64,000 nt of DNA, from positions 7,300 to 71,299 of the forward strand of contig DASXFN010000117.1 of the NCBI GenBank assembly GCA_036489565.1. Direction: 5' to 3'. The notes below the pieces were generated by a model. It saw nothing but the letters and a program-made list of their open reading frames with translations. It was not told where the DNA came from and did not search any database. How positions within the stretch are numbered: the stretch's first letter is position 1; every line of letters starts with the position of its first letter. This stretch comes from JAICKN01 sp036489565. Its GTDB lineage: Bacteria; Acidobacteriota; Terriglobia; Terriglobales; Acidobacteriaceae. Shown here piece by piece: positions 49,975-58,697 of the stretch. The position numbers and the translations under genes were made by a program.

Positions 49975-50865
49975 TTAGAACACGCGTTCCCGCAAGAGTT
50001 GCAGAAGATAGGCGCCGTATCCGTTGTTCTTCATGGAATTTCCGATTTTTCCCAGCTGCTCGGCATTGATGTATCCGTGGCGATAGGCAATTTCCTCGGG
50101 GCACGCCACCATCAAGCCCTGCCGGCGCTCGATGGTCTGAATGAACAGGGCCGCTTCCATCAAAGCGTCGTGCGTTCCGGTATCGAGCCAAGCCATCCCT
50201 CTCCCCATCACGCACACTTCGAGTCGTCCCTGTTGCATATAAACCTTATTAACATCGGTAATTTCCAATTCACCGCGCGCGGAAGGCTTAAGTGACTGCG
50301 CGATGTTGACGACATCGTTGTCATAAAAATAAAGCCCGGTCACGGCATAGCGGGAACGCGGCGTTTTCGGCTTCTCTTCCAGGCTCACGGCCTTCCCATC
50401 TTTATCAAACTCAACTACGCCGTACCGTTCGGGATCGTGCACCGGATAGGCGAATATCCGCGCCCCTTCGGTTTTTTGCGTGGCTGACTGCAAGTCGCGC
50501 GCGATATCGTGCCCGTAAAATACGTTGTCGCCAAGAATCAACGCACAACTGCTGTTCCCAATAAATTGTTTTCCAACGATAAAAGCCTGCGCGATCCCTT
50601 CCGGTTTGGGCTGCACAATGTATTGGAGATTCAACCCCAACTGCGATCCGTCTCCCAATAACTGCTGGAATCGCGGCGTGTCCTCGGGAGTAGAGATGAT
50701 CAAAATGTCCCGGATGCCCGCGAGCATTAGCGTTGAAAGTGGGTAGTAAACCATCGGCTTGTCATAAAGCGGCAACAAGCTCTTGCCAACAACCTGCGTT
50801 GCCGGATAGAGGCGCGTGCCGGAGCCGCCAGCCAAAATGATCCCCTTATAGGGAATTGCCTGCAT
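49975..50865 (-). CDS. rfbA: Glucose-1-phosphate thymidylyltransferase
   Basis: Makes dTDP-glucose from dTTP and glucose-1-phosphate. The 296-residue nucleotidyltransferase has GIILAGGSGTRLYPATQVVGKSLLPLYDKPM (nucleotide loop and catalytic Lys), QPKPEGIAQAF, LILGDNVFYGHD and VEFDKDGKAVSLEEKP, and ends with RLEVCVMGRGMAWLDTGTHDAL. Full length. The 60-bp spacer to rfbB shows no promoter. Confidence 0.96.
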   Translation of the reverse strand: MQAIPYKGIILAGGSGTRLYPATQVVGKSLLPLYDKPMVYYPLSTLMLAGIRDILIISTPEDTPRFQQLLGDGSQLGLNLQYIVQPKPEGIAQAFIVGKQFIGNSSCALILGDNVFYGHDIARDLQSATQKTEGARIFAYPVHDPERYGVVEFDKDGKAVSLEEKPKTPRSRYAVTGLYFYDNDVVNIAQSLKPSARGELEITDVNKVYMQQGRLEVCVMGRGMAWLDTGTHDALMEAALFIQTIERRQGLMVACPEEIAYRHGYINAEQLGKIGNSMKNNGYGAYLLQLLRERVF

Positions 50866-50934
50866 CGTGTTTTGGTTAATTGTTTCTATGAGCGCACCAT
50901 TTAATAATTATGCGTGGAATATTATGCGCGAAAC

Positions 50935-51999
50935 TCATGCGTAGTGCTTTGCGATCCACTGCCGATAACTTCCGCTGGTTACTTCTTCCACCCAAGCCTC
51001 ATTATCCAAATACCATTTCACGGTTTTGCGTATGCCTGTCTCAAATGTCTCGCGCGGCCTCCATCCTAACTCACGCTCGATTTTGCGCGCATCCATCGAG
51101 TAGCGGCGGTCATGGCCAGGACGGTCCTTCACATAGGTAATTAGATCCTTGTGCGGAGCGACGGGATCTTTGGGAGAAAGCTCGTCAAGTAAAGCGCAAA
51201 TGGTCTCCACGATTTCAATATTCGGTTTTTCGTTCCAGCCCCCAATGTTGTAAGTCTGCCCGGCCACGCCTTTCGCCAGCACCGTGCGAATCGCCTCACA
51301 ATGGTCCACCACGTAGAGCCAGTCGCGGACGTTCTTACCGTCTCCATAGACCGGCAACGGCTTGCCCTTTCTGGCATTTAGGATCATCAGCGGAATTAGC
51401 TTCTCGGGAAACTGAAATGGGCCATAGTTGTTAGAACAATTCGTCGTCAGGGTCGGCAATCCATAAGTGTGATGGTAAGCGCGCACCAGATGATCGGAAG
51501 CGGCCTTGGACGCGGAGTAGGGGCTGTTTGGACTATAGGCCGTGGACTCCGAAAAAGGAGGATCATTCGGCCCGAGCGATCCATAGACTTCATCGGTTGA
51601 AACGTGAAGAAAGCGAAAAGCGGCGCGTTCCAATTCGTTCAGCGAACTCCAATAAGCGCGCACAGCTTCCAGCAGTGAGAATGTTCCGTGGACGTTCGTG
51701 CGCACAAAATCGTCTGGCCCGTGGATGGAGCGGTCCACATGGCTTTCAGCAGCAAAGTGAATGATGGCCCGCGGCTGATTGCGTTCCAGCAAATCCGAAA
51801 CCATCTCCCGGTCGCAAACGTCACCGTGAACAAAGCTATACTGCCGGTGGCTTGAAACCTGCTCAAGATTGCGCAGGTTTCCCGCATAGGTGAGCTTGTC
51901 GAGATTGATGACGCTGGCCGGTTCCTGCGCGATCCAATGAAGAATGAAGTTCGAGCCAATAAAACCCGCGCCGCCGGTGACGATGACTCTATTTTCCAT
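50935..51999 (-). CDS. rfbB: dTDP-glucose 4,6-dehydratase
   Basis: NAD-dependent dehydration of dTDP-glucose to the 4-keto-6-deoxy sugar. The 354-residue extended SDR has VTGGAGFIGSNF, HFAAESHVDRSI, HVSTDEVYGSLG and the catalytic Y-x3-K in SPYSASKAASD. It also has NNYGPFQFPEKLIPL and DHCEAIRTVL. ATG 51999 (MENRVIVTGG) is preferred; nine extra residues are possible from 52026. First of the four rhamnose genes, about 100 bp after the double glycosyltransferase. Confidence 0.96.
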   Translation of the reverse strand: MENRVIVTGGAGFIGSNFILHWIAQEPASVINLDKLTYAGNLRNLEQVSSHRQYSFVHGDVCDREMVSDLLERNQPRAIIHFAAESHVDRSIHGPDDFVRTNVHGTFSLLEAVRAYWSSLNELERAAFRFLHVSTDEVYGSLGPNDPPFSESTAYSPNSPYSASKAASDHLVRAYHHTYGLPTLTTNCSNNYGPFQFPEKLIPLMILNARKGKPLPVYGDGKNVRDWLYVVDHCEAIRTVLAKGVAGQTYNIGGWNEKPNIEIVETICALLDELSPKDPVAPHKDLITYVKDRPGHDRRYSMDARKIERELGWRPRETFETGIRKTVKWYLDNEAWVEEVTSGSYRQWIAKHYA

Positions 52000-52099
52000 G
52001 GAGAGTGCTTCGCAGTGATGAAGCAACCCAATTGTAAAATAAAAGACGGGAAGATGGTTCCCGGCTCTTTTATCTATCGTGGCAGGATTTTCAGGAACG

Positions 52100-54598
52100 T
52101 TACGCGGCGAGCCGTTTCTGCTCTACCTTCACGCGCACCGGTAAAGGAACAATGCGCTTTTCCGTAGGATGGAGCGCATCCAGATAAACTTCTTCGACGG
52201 CATCGGCTATCCGCGGCCATAAATATGACCCGCGCACCTTGCGTTGCCCTAATCTTGCTTTGCTTTCGCGCAACGCCGGGTTATTGATCAAAAAGCGCAA
52301 CATTCGCTCCAGTTCACCCACATTCCCATGCGCGAAAGTGAAGCCTGCTCCGTCCACAAGCTCCCGGTTTTCCGGAACGTCACTGGCTAGAACGCAAATA
52401 CCAGCGCTCATGGCGTCCAGTAAAGCCAAAGACATGCCTTCCAGATCGGATGGCAACACGAACAGCATGGCGTTCAGTAGTAATTCATCAAGAGCTTGGC
52501 CCGAGAGCCAGTCCAGCAGCAGAACATTTTGGTTGGCCTGCTTGTGCAGCTCGGCCGCGTAGGCGTTGGAGTGGCTGGACCCTCCAGCAAGAACAAGCTT
52601 GACCGGAGTTTGTATTCGTTCGTACGCCTCTATCAAAAGATGACAATTCTTTTCCGGCGAAAACCGCCCCAGGAACAGGATGTATTGACCCTTCTCAATC
52701 CCCCATTTTTGTAAATGTGAACACGCCCCGCCACGCCGGATCGTAGCTCCGTTCGGCACGTAATGTGTTTCGCGGGTATATCGGGCGCGGTAGAAGTCTT
52801 GAAGCACGCGGGAAACGACCATGGTTCGCGAAGGAAAGCGGACGGCGGCTTGCTCCCCCATCCTGAGCACGCGGCTCGCCAGCGCGCCCCACTTTTTGCG
52901 TTGCCAATCCAGCCCTTGCACCGTAACCACAGTCTTTTTTCCCGTGAGGCGGGGAAGAAATGAAAACAGCGCCGGGCCCAGCGCGTGAAAATGCACAATG
53001 TCATAAGGACTAAACATCGCATGGATCGTGCTCAGCAAAGTATGGCTGAGAGTTTCCAAGTGTTTGGATCGTATTGCCGGCAAGCGCAGTATTCGCATCT
53101 GTTCATGGCGATGCACCGGCGGGGTGAAGTATGTCCTGCAATAAACGGTTACAGTATGGCCTTTCGCGGCGAGCCGTTTACCAACCTCCTCATAGTACGT
53201 TTCGATTCCGCTGTATTTCGAAATGATTCCTCGCCCTCCGATAAAAGCGACTTTCATCGGGGTAGTCAATTCCTGCCGGATTAACTCAGGCCCATCCGGT
53301 TCAGATTGAGTGGAGTCAGATCGCACTGACTCCGCCCGAACCAATTCCGGGCCAACAGGGCTGCACTCAAGCGTGCTCTGTTTTGCCAGGCCTTGATAAA
53401 GCGACACCAGCTTCGAGTAATGTATTTGCGGAGAATATTTGGTACGCACCAAGTCGCGGCCAGCAATTCCCATCTGCAGCGACCATTCAGGCCGAGCGAC
53501 CAAACGTGCAATGGCATTCGCCAATTTTGTGGCATCGCCAACCGGATAAAGCAGGCCGGTCTCTCCATCGCGCACCAATTCTCGCCGCGATCCCAGGTCA
53601 GACGCGATAACGGGGCGCGCACAGGCATAAGATTCCACTATGCTTTTTCCAAACGTCTCATACGCGCGCGAGGGGAGGACTGTAAATTGCGATGAGACAA
53701 TGGCCTGATGGAGGGCGTCTCCGGAAAGCTGACCCAAGAATTCAACATTTTTCAACCGCAAGAAATTGACCCTATTTTCCAACTCTGCCCTTTGTGGCCC
53801 CTCTCCGGCAATTCGCAATTTCACATCTGGCAGCGACTGCATCGCATCCAGCAAATCGGGAATTCCCTTCTCCGCCGAAAGCCGGCCAAAATAAAGAATG
53901 GACGCGCCTGGAGACGGCGCTGAAATACTCGCTGCCATCTTTTGGAAATGAGGCAAAACATTGATTTTGCATTCATCCCAACCATGCTCCACCAACTTTT
54001 GCTTCACAAATTCGCTGGGCGCAAGAAATAGGTCCACGCAATTCTGGTAAGTCTTCAGCCATTTGTGTGTGTAGGCCTCGAGTGCAAGCACGGCGCTGGC
54101 CCCGCGGCGTCCGGCGTAACATCCTTCACTCAACACATGCCAGAAACGTCCGCCCTGGCAACGCTCGCAAGCGCTTCCACGGGAAACCATGTTGTATGTG
54201 GGGCAGAGCAACTTGAAATCATTCAGGTGGTAAACGACGGGAATTTTGTGGGCCCTCAATTCCCAAAAAATAGAAGGCGAAAGATGATGATAGATATTTC
54301 GCACATGCGCTACATCGGGCTTGAATTCTCGGATCATCTGCCGCAGGCAACGCCGCGCCTTCCAGGAATAAATCGCGCGTCCGGCTGCTTTCACACTGGA
54401 CCATAGTCCGCCGCTCTTAAAATCCACTTGCGGCACGAAATTATGCTGAAAGCGATGCTGCTTTTCCCCAGTTCCTCCCGCCATGGAAAACAGCGCCACC
54501 TCGTGCCCCTGCGCACGCATGAGGTCCATCAACTCAAACAGGTAGGCTTCAGTCCCGCTGAAAGGAAAACTATACTTGTTGCAATACAAGATCCTCAT
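52100..54598 (-). CDS. Double GT4 glycosyltransferase (two full domains fused)
   Basis: An 832-residue cytoplasmic enzyme with two complete family-4 glycosyltransferases in tandem. Domain 1 (about 1-410) has YCNKYSFPFSGTEAYLFELMDLM, NVLPHFQ, ILYFGRLSAEKGIPDLLDAM and the E-x7-E site in SYACARPVIASDLGSRREL. Domain 2 (about 447-815) has FIGGRGIISKYSGIETYYEEV, YVPNGATIRRGG, ILFLGRFSPEKNCHLLIEAY and PSDLEGMSLALLDAMSAGICVLASDVPENREL. The joint is a repetitive acidic linker (VGPELVRAESVRSDSTQ, DGPELIRQE). ATG 54598 overlaps the preceding gene by 29 bp. Fusion may ensure two successive sugars are added together. Confidence 0.88.
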   Translation of the reverse strand: MRILYCNKYSFPFSGTEAYLFELMDLMRAQGHEVALFSMAGGTGEKQHRFQHNFVPQVDFKSGGLWSSVKAAGRAIYSWKARRCLRQMIREFKPDVAHVRNIYHHLSPSIFWELRAHKIPVVYHLNDFKLLCPTYNMVSRGSACERCQGGRFWHVLSEGCYAGRRGASAVLALEAYTHKWLKTYQNCVDLFLAPSEFVKQKLVEHGWDECKINVLPHFQKMAASISAPSPGASILYFGRLSAEKGIPDLLDAMQSLPDVKLRIAGEGPQRAELENRVNFLRLKNVEFLGQLSGDALHQAIVSSQFTVLPSRAYETFGKSIVESYACARPVIASDLGSRRELVRDGETGLLYPVGDATKLANAIARLVARPEWSLQMGIAGRDLVRTKYSPQIHYSKLVSLYQGLAKQSTLECSPVGPELVRAESVRSDSTQSEPDGPELIRQELTTPMKVAFIGGRGIISKYSGIETYYEEVGKRLAAKGHTVTVYCRTYFTPPVHRHEQMRILRLPAIRSKHLETLSHTLLSTIHAMFSPYDIVHFHALGPALFSFLPRLTGKKTVVTVQGLDWQRKKWGALASRVLRMGEQAAVRFPSRTMVVSRVLQDFYRARYTRETHYVPNGATIRRGGACSHLQKWGIEKGQYILFLGRFSPEKNCHLLIEAYERIQTPVKLVLAGGSSHSNAYAAELHKQANQNVLLLDWLSGQALDELLLNAMLFVLPSDLEGMSLALLDAMSAGICVLASDVPENRELVDGAGFTFAHGNVGELERMLRFLINNPALRESKARLGQRKVRGSYLWPRIADAVEEVYLDALHPTEKRIVPLPVRVKVEQKRLAA

Positions 54599-55796
54599 CC
54601 TGCACCTCCCCGCTTCCTGGAAGTTGAGCGATAAATAATTCTGCAAATGTGGCGAGCGTTTTTTCGCGATTGAATTTTCGGCTCACATGCCCGCGCGCGC
54701 AACGGCTGACCGCGTCCAACTCGCCGAACGACCGGGTGATCTCTTCCACAGAACGGACGAAATCCCGAACGGATCCCGGAGAATAAAGAAACCCGGTTTT
54801 ACCGTGGATCACTAGCTCGGGCACGCCGGTAATCGCCGGAGCCAGCACAAGTTTCTTACGGGCCATAGCTTCCATGAGGACGAGCGGGATTCCTTCACTA
54901 CGACTCGTTAGCACGACCAGGTCGGCCATCACGTAACAATGGTCGAGTTCTTCATGCGGAAGATGGCCGGCCAAGGCAATTTCATTCGCCAACCCAAATT
55001 TTTCGATCATTCTCGCGAGCGAATCGCGTTCCGGCCCATCGCCAATAATCTGGCAGGTAAATTGGCATCCTCGGTCTTTTAATACGTGGCATGCGCGAAT
55101 GAGGAAGGCGTGGTCCTTAACGCGGTGCAGACGACCCACCGAAAGTATTCGGAGTGGCGTAGCGGCGTGGAGCGAAGCAATTTCCAGAGCAGGCAGGGCG
55201 ACTCCCATTCGACTGACCACAACTCTGCCAGGAGGAATCTGTGGATAACGCTTAAGTATGAAGCTGCGATTGAAATCTGATACGGTAAAACACGTCCTAC
55301 AACTCTCCAGCTTGATATCCAGATACGCCGCGTGGATGAGCAGATCAGATCCGTGCAGCGTCATGCTGTAGCTGATGCCCAGGAGCCGCGCGGCAACCAT
55401 GGCAATCCAGGAAGCAAAATATCCGTGATGCACGTGGATGTGCTCCACCTCTTTATCTTTCAAAAGCAGAGCGTAGTAAGCGCCCAGGTAAGTGTGGGCC
55501 ACCGCCCGGACGCGGCGGCCCAGCCCCTCGTTTCCCTTTGCCAGAATCCTGACAAAAATTCTGAGCATATCCAGGCGGCAGAGAGCGAAAAACGCTGCGA
55601 CAATGAGCCGGAGCCGCAATGGATAGAAATGCAAGACTTCTTCTGTATGACTTTGTGATTCGTTTCGATAAGAGTTGCGGGGCTTTTTTACTCCGCACAT
55701 CAATACTTGAAGACCATAGCGGCGCAGTTCACGGACTTCATCCATAACGTATGGTTCCACCGCGCAGGGAAATTCGTTCGCAAGATAGGCAATCAT
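54570..55796 (-). CDS. GT4 family glycosyltransferase
   Basis: A 408-residue retaining glycosyltransferase with a GT-B fold. The start IAYLANEFPCAVEPYVMDEVRELRRYG is typical. The acceptor domain has HVHHGYFASWIAMVAARLLGISYSMTLHGSD. The donor domain has ILSVGRLHRVKDHAFLIRAC, IIGDGPERDSL and the E-x7-E motif in SRSEGIPLVLMEAMARKKLVLAPAITGVPELV. ATG 55796 overlaps the ligase stop by 4 bp (ATGA); the frame is open to 55943 inside the ligase gene. Donor and acceptor sugars cannot be told. Confidence 0.9.
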   Translation of the reverse strand: MIAYLANEFPCAVEPYVMDEVRELRRYGLQVLMCGVKKPRNSYRNESQSHTEEVLHFYPLRLRLIVAAFFALCRLDMLRIFVRILAKGNEGLGRRVRAVAHTYLGAYYALLLKDKEVEHIHVHHGYFASWIAMVAARLLGISYSMTLHGSDLLIHAAYLDIKLESCRTCFTVSDFNRSFILKRYPQIPPGRVVVSRMGVALPALEIASLHAATPLRILSVGRLHRVKDHAFLIRACHVLKDRGCQFTCQIIGDGPERDSLARMIEKFGLANEIALAGHLPHEELDHCYVMADLVVLTSRSEGIPLVLMEAMARKKLVLAPAITGVPELVIHGKTGFLYSPGSVRDFVRSVEEITRSFGELDAVSRCARGHVSRKFNREKTLATFAELFIAQLPGSGEVQDEDLVLQQV

Positions 55797-57151
55797 GTTT
55801 GCTGGAAACCCCAGGAATTCACTAGAGTCAGTGCGCCAGCTTGCTTTACGCCGTGTTTCAAGCGATAGTCTTGCGCAGCCAGCATTCCCGCCAGCGTAAA
55901 TATCAATCCATTTACGAATTGATAATTCATCACGACAAAGCAAGAGTTCAAAACGTAAACAAACAAAAGCATCGGCCAGAGTGAACGAAAACCCGCGTCA
56001 AGAAAGTTGCCAGCCCGGGAGTACATTTCCCCCGAAAAACGCTGCCGCGTCAGAAAGAACAAATCAACCAATAGCCACAAATACAACCCCAGCCCCACGC
56101 ATCCGTATGAGACGGCAACTTCCAGAAAAGTATTGTGGAAGTAATACACATCCTCATGAATCCCTTCGACTGTTCGCTCGAGTTCCGATTGGACTTCCGC
56201 TGCGCTCCATCCAAATAGCGGCCTTTCCTGGAAAAGTTCCCATCCCGCCTGATATACAGCCATGCGAAACTCGACGGGACTGGCCTCCTCGAAGCGATCA
56301 CTGAATCCGCGGTCGCCTTGCGTTATGGCAAGAACGATCGAGAGTCCCACCGCCGCAACAATTAAGCTTGCTATGCAGGCACGGCGAATGCGCCGGGAAT
56401 TGGACACAATGGCCAACGCGCCGACCGACAGCGCGAAAGAAAGCCAGACCGCGCGGGTTTTAGTGGCGAGAATTGCAAACGGCAATAAGACGAAGAAGGA
56501 AATTGACAGCCATTTGGGCAATCTCCTCCGGCGAAATGAATCCAGCACAACCAGCGCCAACAGATTAAGCGCTACCCCATTTGCCACTGCTTGAAGAAAA
56601 GGTCCGCGCGCCCGATCAGCGTGGATGCCTAGACCCTCGTCCAAAATAAAGCGGGGGAAAATCAGCGTCTTCCACCCCAGCAGAAAAAACACCGCGATCA
56701 GACTGAGATATGCGAGGGCAATCCAGCAAAAGATTTCGAATTTTCGCAGTGAGGCGGGACCTTCAAAAACTTGTCCTGCTATATGGAAAAGCAGAAAAGG
56801 CACCAGCCATTTTGCCGCGAATACGCTCCAGTTCTGGGAATCATAGGACTGGGTGACGGCACGGCAAAAGGCAAGAATCAACAGCCCCAGCAGAGGCAAG
56901 CTGACTGGAGCGAAAACCCTGAAAGATTGCCGATAAACCTGCGCTCGCACTATCGCGAAATAAGCCAGGAGCAGGATTGCAATGCGGTCCATTTCATACA
57001 GACGCAGGTCCGGCGGGCGGAACAATATGATCGTCAGTGCAGCCAAAAATAAATAAGTGGGATGCGAAACAAAGGCATGGAACAGGCGCGAAGGAATGCT
57101 TACAGCGGAAATGGCAAGTCCGCTTGCCCCCGTGCGCGGTGGCGTTACCAT
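55793..57151 (-). CDS. O-antigen ligase/polymerase family membrane protein
   Basis: A 452-residue inner-membrane protein with 10-12 helices and the Wzy_C/WaaL core. The periplasmic loop FRMAVYQAGWELFQERPLFGWSAAEVQSELER and EDVYYFHNTFLEVAVSYGCVGLGLYLWLL carries the conserved Arg and His regions. In a Wzx/Wzy-type locus it would polymerise repeat units or ligate them to a carrier. ATG 57151 lies 12 bp after the sugar transferase stop; an upstream start at 57226 would overlap it. No Wzx flippase is present in the window. Confidence 0.85.
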   Translation of the reverse strand: MVTPPRTGASGLAISAVSIPSRLFHAFVSHPTYLFLAALTIILFRPPDLRLYEMDRIAILLLAYFAIVRAQVYRQSFRVFAPVSLPLLGLLILAFCRAVTQSYDSQNWSVFAAKWLVPFLLFHIAGQVFEGPASLRKFEIFCWIALAYLSLIAVFFLLGWKTLIFPRFILDEGLGIHADRARGPFLQAVANGVALNLLALVVLDSFRRRRLPKWLSISFFVLLPFAILATKTRAVWLSFALSVGALAIVSNSRRIRRACIASLIVAAVGLSIVLAITQGDRGFSDRFEEASPVEFRMAVYQAGWELFQERPLFGWSAAEVQSELERTVEGIHEDVYYFHNTFLEVAVSYGCVGLGLYLWLLVDLFFLTRQRFSGEMYSRAGNFLDAGFRSLWPMLLFVYVLNSCFVVMNYQFVNGLIFTLAGMLAAQDYRLKHGVKQAGALTLVNSWGFQQT

Positions 57152-57162
57152 GGCCCTTGCGC

Positions 57163-57915
57163 TCAAACGCCCGTCCCGTCGAGGACCGCGAAAATTGTTT
57201 TGTAGAGGATAGTCAAGTCCATCCACAGGTTGCGCCTTTGGATATATTCGAGATCAAGCGCGATATTGCGGCGAAATGACGGATCGCGGCGAGCGGTCAC
57301 CTGCCAGAGGCCGGTAAGCCCCGGTGTAACTTCCAATCTGCGTAAGTCTCCAGCCTCATATCGCCGAACGTCATCTGGCGGATGCGGGCGCGGACCTACC
57401 AAACTCATGTCCCCCCGCAGGACATTCCAAAGCTGGGGAAGTTCGTCGAGGCTGTAACGACGCAGAAGTTTTCCCAGACCTGTCACGCGAGGATCATTTG
57501 TCATTTTGAATATCGCCCCGACGCGTTCGTTCCGCGAACGGAGGCTTTCTTTGCGGTTGTCGGCATTAACAACCATCGTGCGAAATTTGTAGCAGACGAA
57601 AACTCTGCCGTATCTGCCCACGCGCAAGGAGCGATACAGAACAGGGCCCGGCGATTGCAGCCAGACGACGATTGCCAGACATCCCAACAGTGGGAACGAA
57701 ACCACCAACCCGAAAAAAGAAAGCGCCATGTCCATTGACCTTTTCAGGAAGGAAAAGGAATCAGAGCGAACTCGCTGATTAAGCGCTAAATGTCCTTCAA
57801 CAGCGTGGCGGGACCGCCGCAAGCGCAACGAACGCGGCAAACGAAGCTTGTTATGGACCAGACTAACTGAGGCGTATGAGGACATAGGAGACGTCCGTAA
57901 CCCAAAACTTTCCAT
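57163..57915 (-). CDS. Priming undecaprenyl-phosphate sugar phosphotransferase
   Basis: Starts repeat-unit assembly by moving a sugar-1-phosphate onto undecaprenyl phosphate. The 250-residue protein is the small monotopic PGT form. A single re-entrant hydrophobic helix (SMDMALSFFGLVVSFPLLGCLAIVVWLQSPGPVLY) is followed by the catalytic domain: YKFRTM, VTGLGKLLRRYSLDELPQLWNVLRGDMSLVGPRP (catalytic Asp-Glu pair) and GLTGLWQV. The N-terminal about 50 residues are basic and variable; ATG 57885 is an alternative start. The four-helix N-domain of WbaP-type enzymes is absent. Confidence 0.93.
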   Translation of the reverse strand: MESFGLRTSPMSSYASVSLVHNKLRLPRSLRLRRSRHAVEGHLALNQRVRSDSFSFLKRSMDMALSFFGLVVSFPLLGCLAIVVWLQSPGPVLYRSLRVGRYGRVFVCYKFRTMVVNADNRKESLRSRNERVGAIFKMTNDPRVTGLGKLLRRYSLDELPQLWNVLRGDMSLVGPRPHPPDDVRRYEAGDLRRLEVTPGLTGLWQVTARRDPSFRRNIALDLEYIQRRNLWMDLTILYKTIFAVLDGTGV

Positions 57916-57935
57916 GAATGCGCTTAGCGATTGCG

Positions 57936-58697
57936 TTACAACCTTCTATAAATACTTTCGGGAATGGGGAACGTCCTGCCGCTTAATAGTGTTCCCAGTA
58001 CTCTAACGTTCGCCCCATGCAACAATTCTTTGGCTTTTTGCGCGCTGGAGCGGCGGGTGTAGTTCGCTTCAATCACGAGGACAAGTCCGTCGCTCACCTG
58101 CCCCAGGAGAGACGTCCCGCTATAAACGCCCGCGGCGGGAGCATGAAGAACGCTATAGTCAAACTCGGTGCGCAATTCTCCCAATCGGTCGCGCACCCAG
58201 GCTGGCGAACCCGCATGCGCGTCGCCTCCCCAAAAGACAGGACCAGAAACGTTCCATAAATTGCTCGAGAGCTGGTTCGATGCCGCTCTTATCGGCGCTA
58301 TTCCCACGCGTTCAGAGGGGCGTCGCCGTTCCGGATGAATGCCAGCATCGCGCGACCATGCATGGGCTTCTACAATCGCCACTCTCTCGCTCACGCGCAT
58401 CGAAAGAGCCTCCGCCACTAGCATGCACACCCCGCCGACATCCACTCCTTCGTCCACGGCGCTAAATACAATTTGTTTTCTCGATTTTCCTGACGCGGGA
58501 AAGAACACTTGATGCACAAGACGAGCGACCTGTTCGGTGGTAAATGCATCCAGGGAGTTTTCTCTGAGTACATCTGTCTCAACCGCTACATGCGCTGCTC
58601 TTGTTTCTTCGGCTGCGCCACGCGCCATCGGGATGTGCAGAACGTCCACCCGCGTGCTCATCGGAAATTCCCTCTTGCGGTCTGCTTCCTCATTCAT
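57936..58697 (-). CDS. CpsD/BY-kinase-like protein without a Walker A Lys
   Basis: A 253-residue cytoplasmic protein located where a BY-kinase (CpsD/Wzc kinase domain) is expected, directly after the Wzz gene (8-bp overlap). The fold pattern is recognisable: RKQIVFSAVDEGVDVGGVCMLVAEALSM, ERVAIVEAHA, RTEFDYSVLHAPA, SDGLVLVIEANYTRRSSAQKAKELLHGANVRVLGTLL. However, the P-loop reads SAVDEGVDVGGVC instead of S-x-x-x-GEGKST, so ATP binding through the Walker Lys is lost. No Tyr cluster is present at the C-terminus. It probably acts as a non-catalytic partner of the co-polymerase. Confidence 0.72.
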   Translation of the reverse strand: MNEEADRKREFPMSTRVDVLHIPMARGAAEETRAAHVAVETDVLRENSLDAFTTEQVARLVHQVFFPASGKSRKQIVFSAVDEGVDVGGVCMLVAEALSMRVSERVAIVEAHAWSRDAGIHPERRRPSERVGIAPIRAASNQLSSNLWNVSGPVFWGGDAHAGSPAWVRDRLGELRTEFDYSVLHAPAAGVYSGTSLLGQVSDGLVLVIEANYTRRSSAQKAKELLHGANVRVLGTLLSGRTFPIPESIYRRL

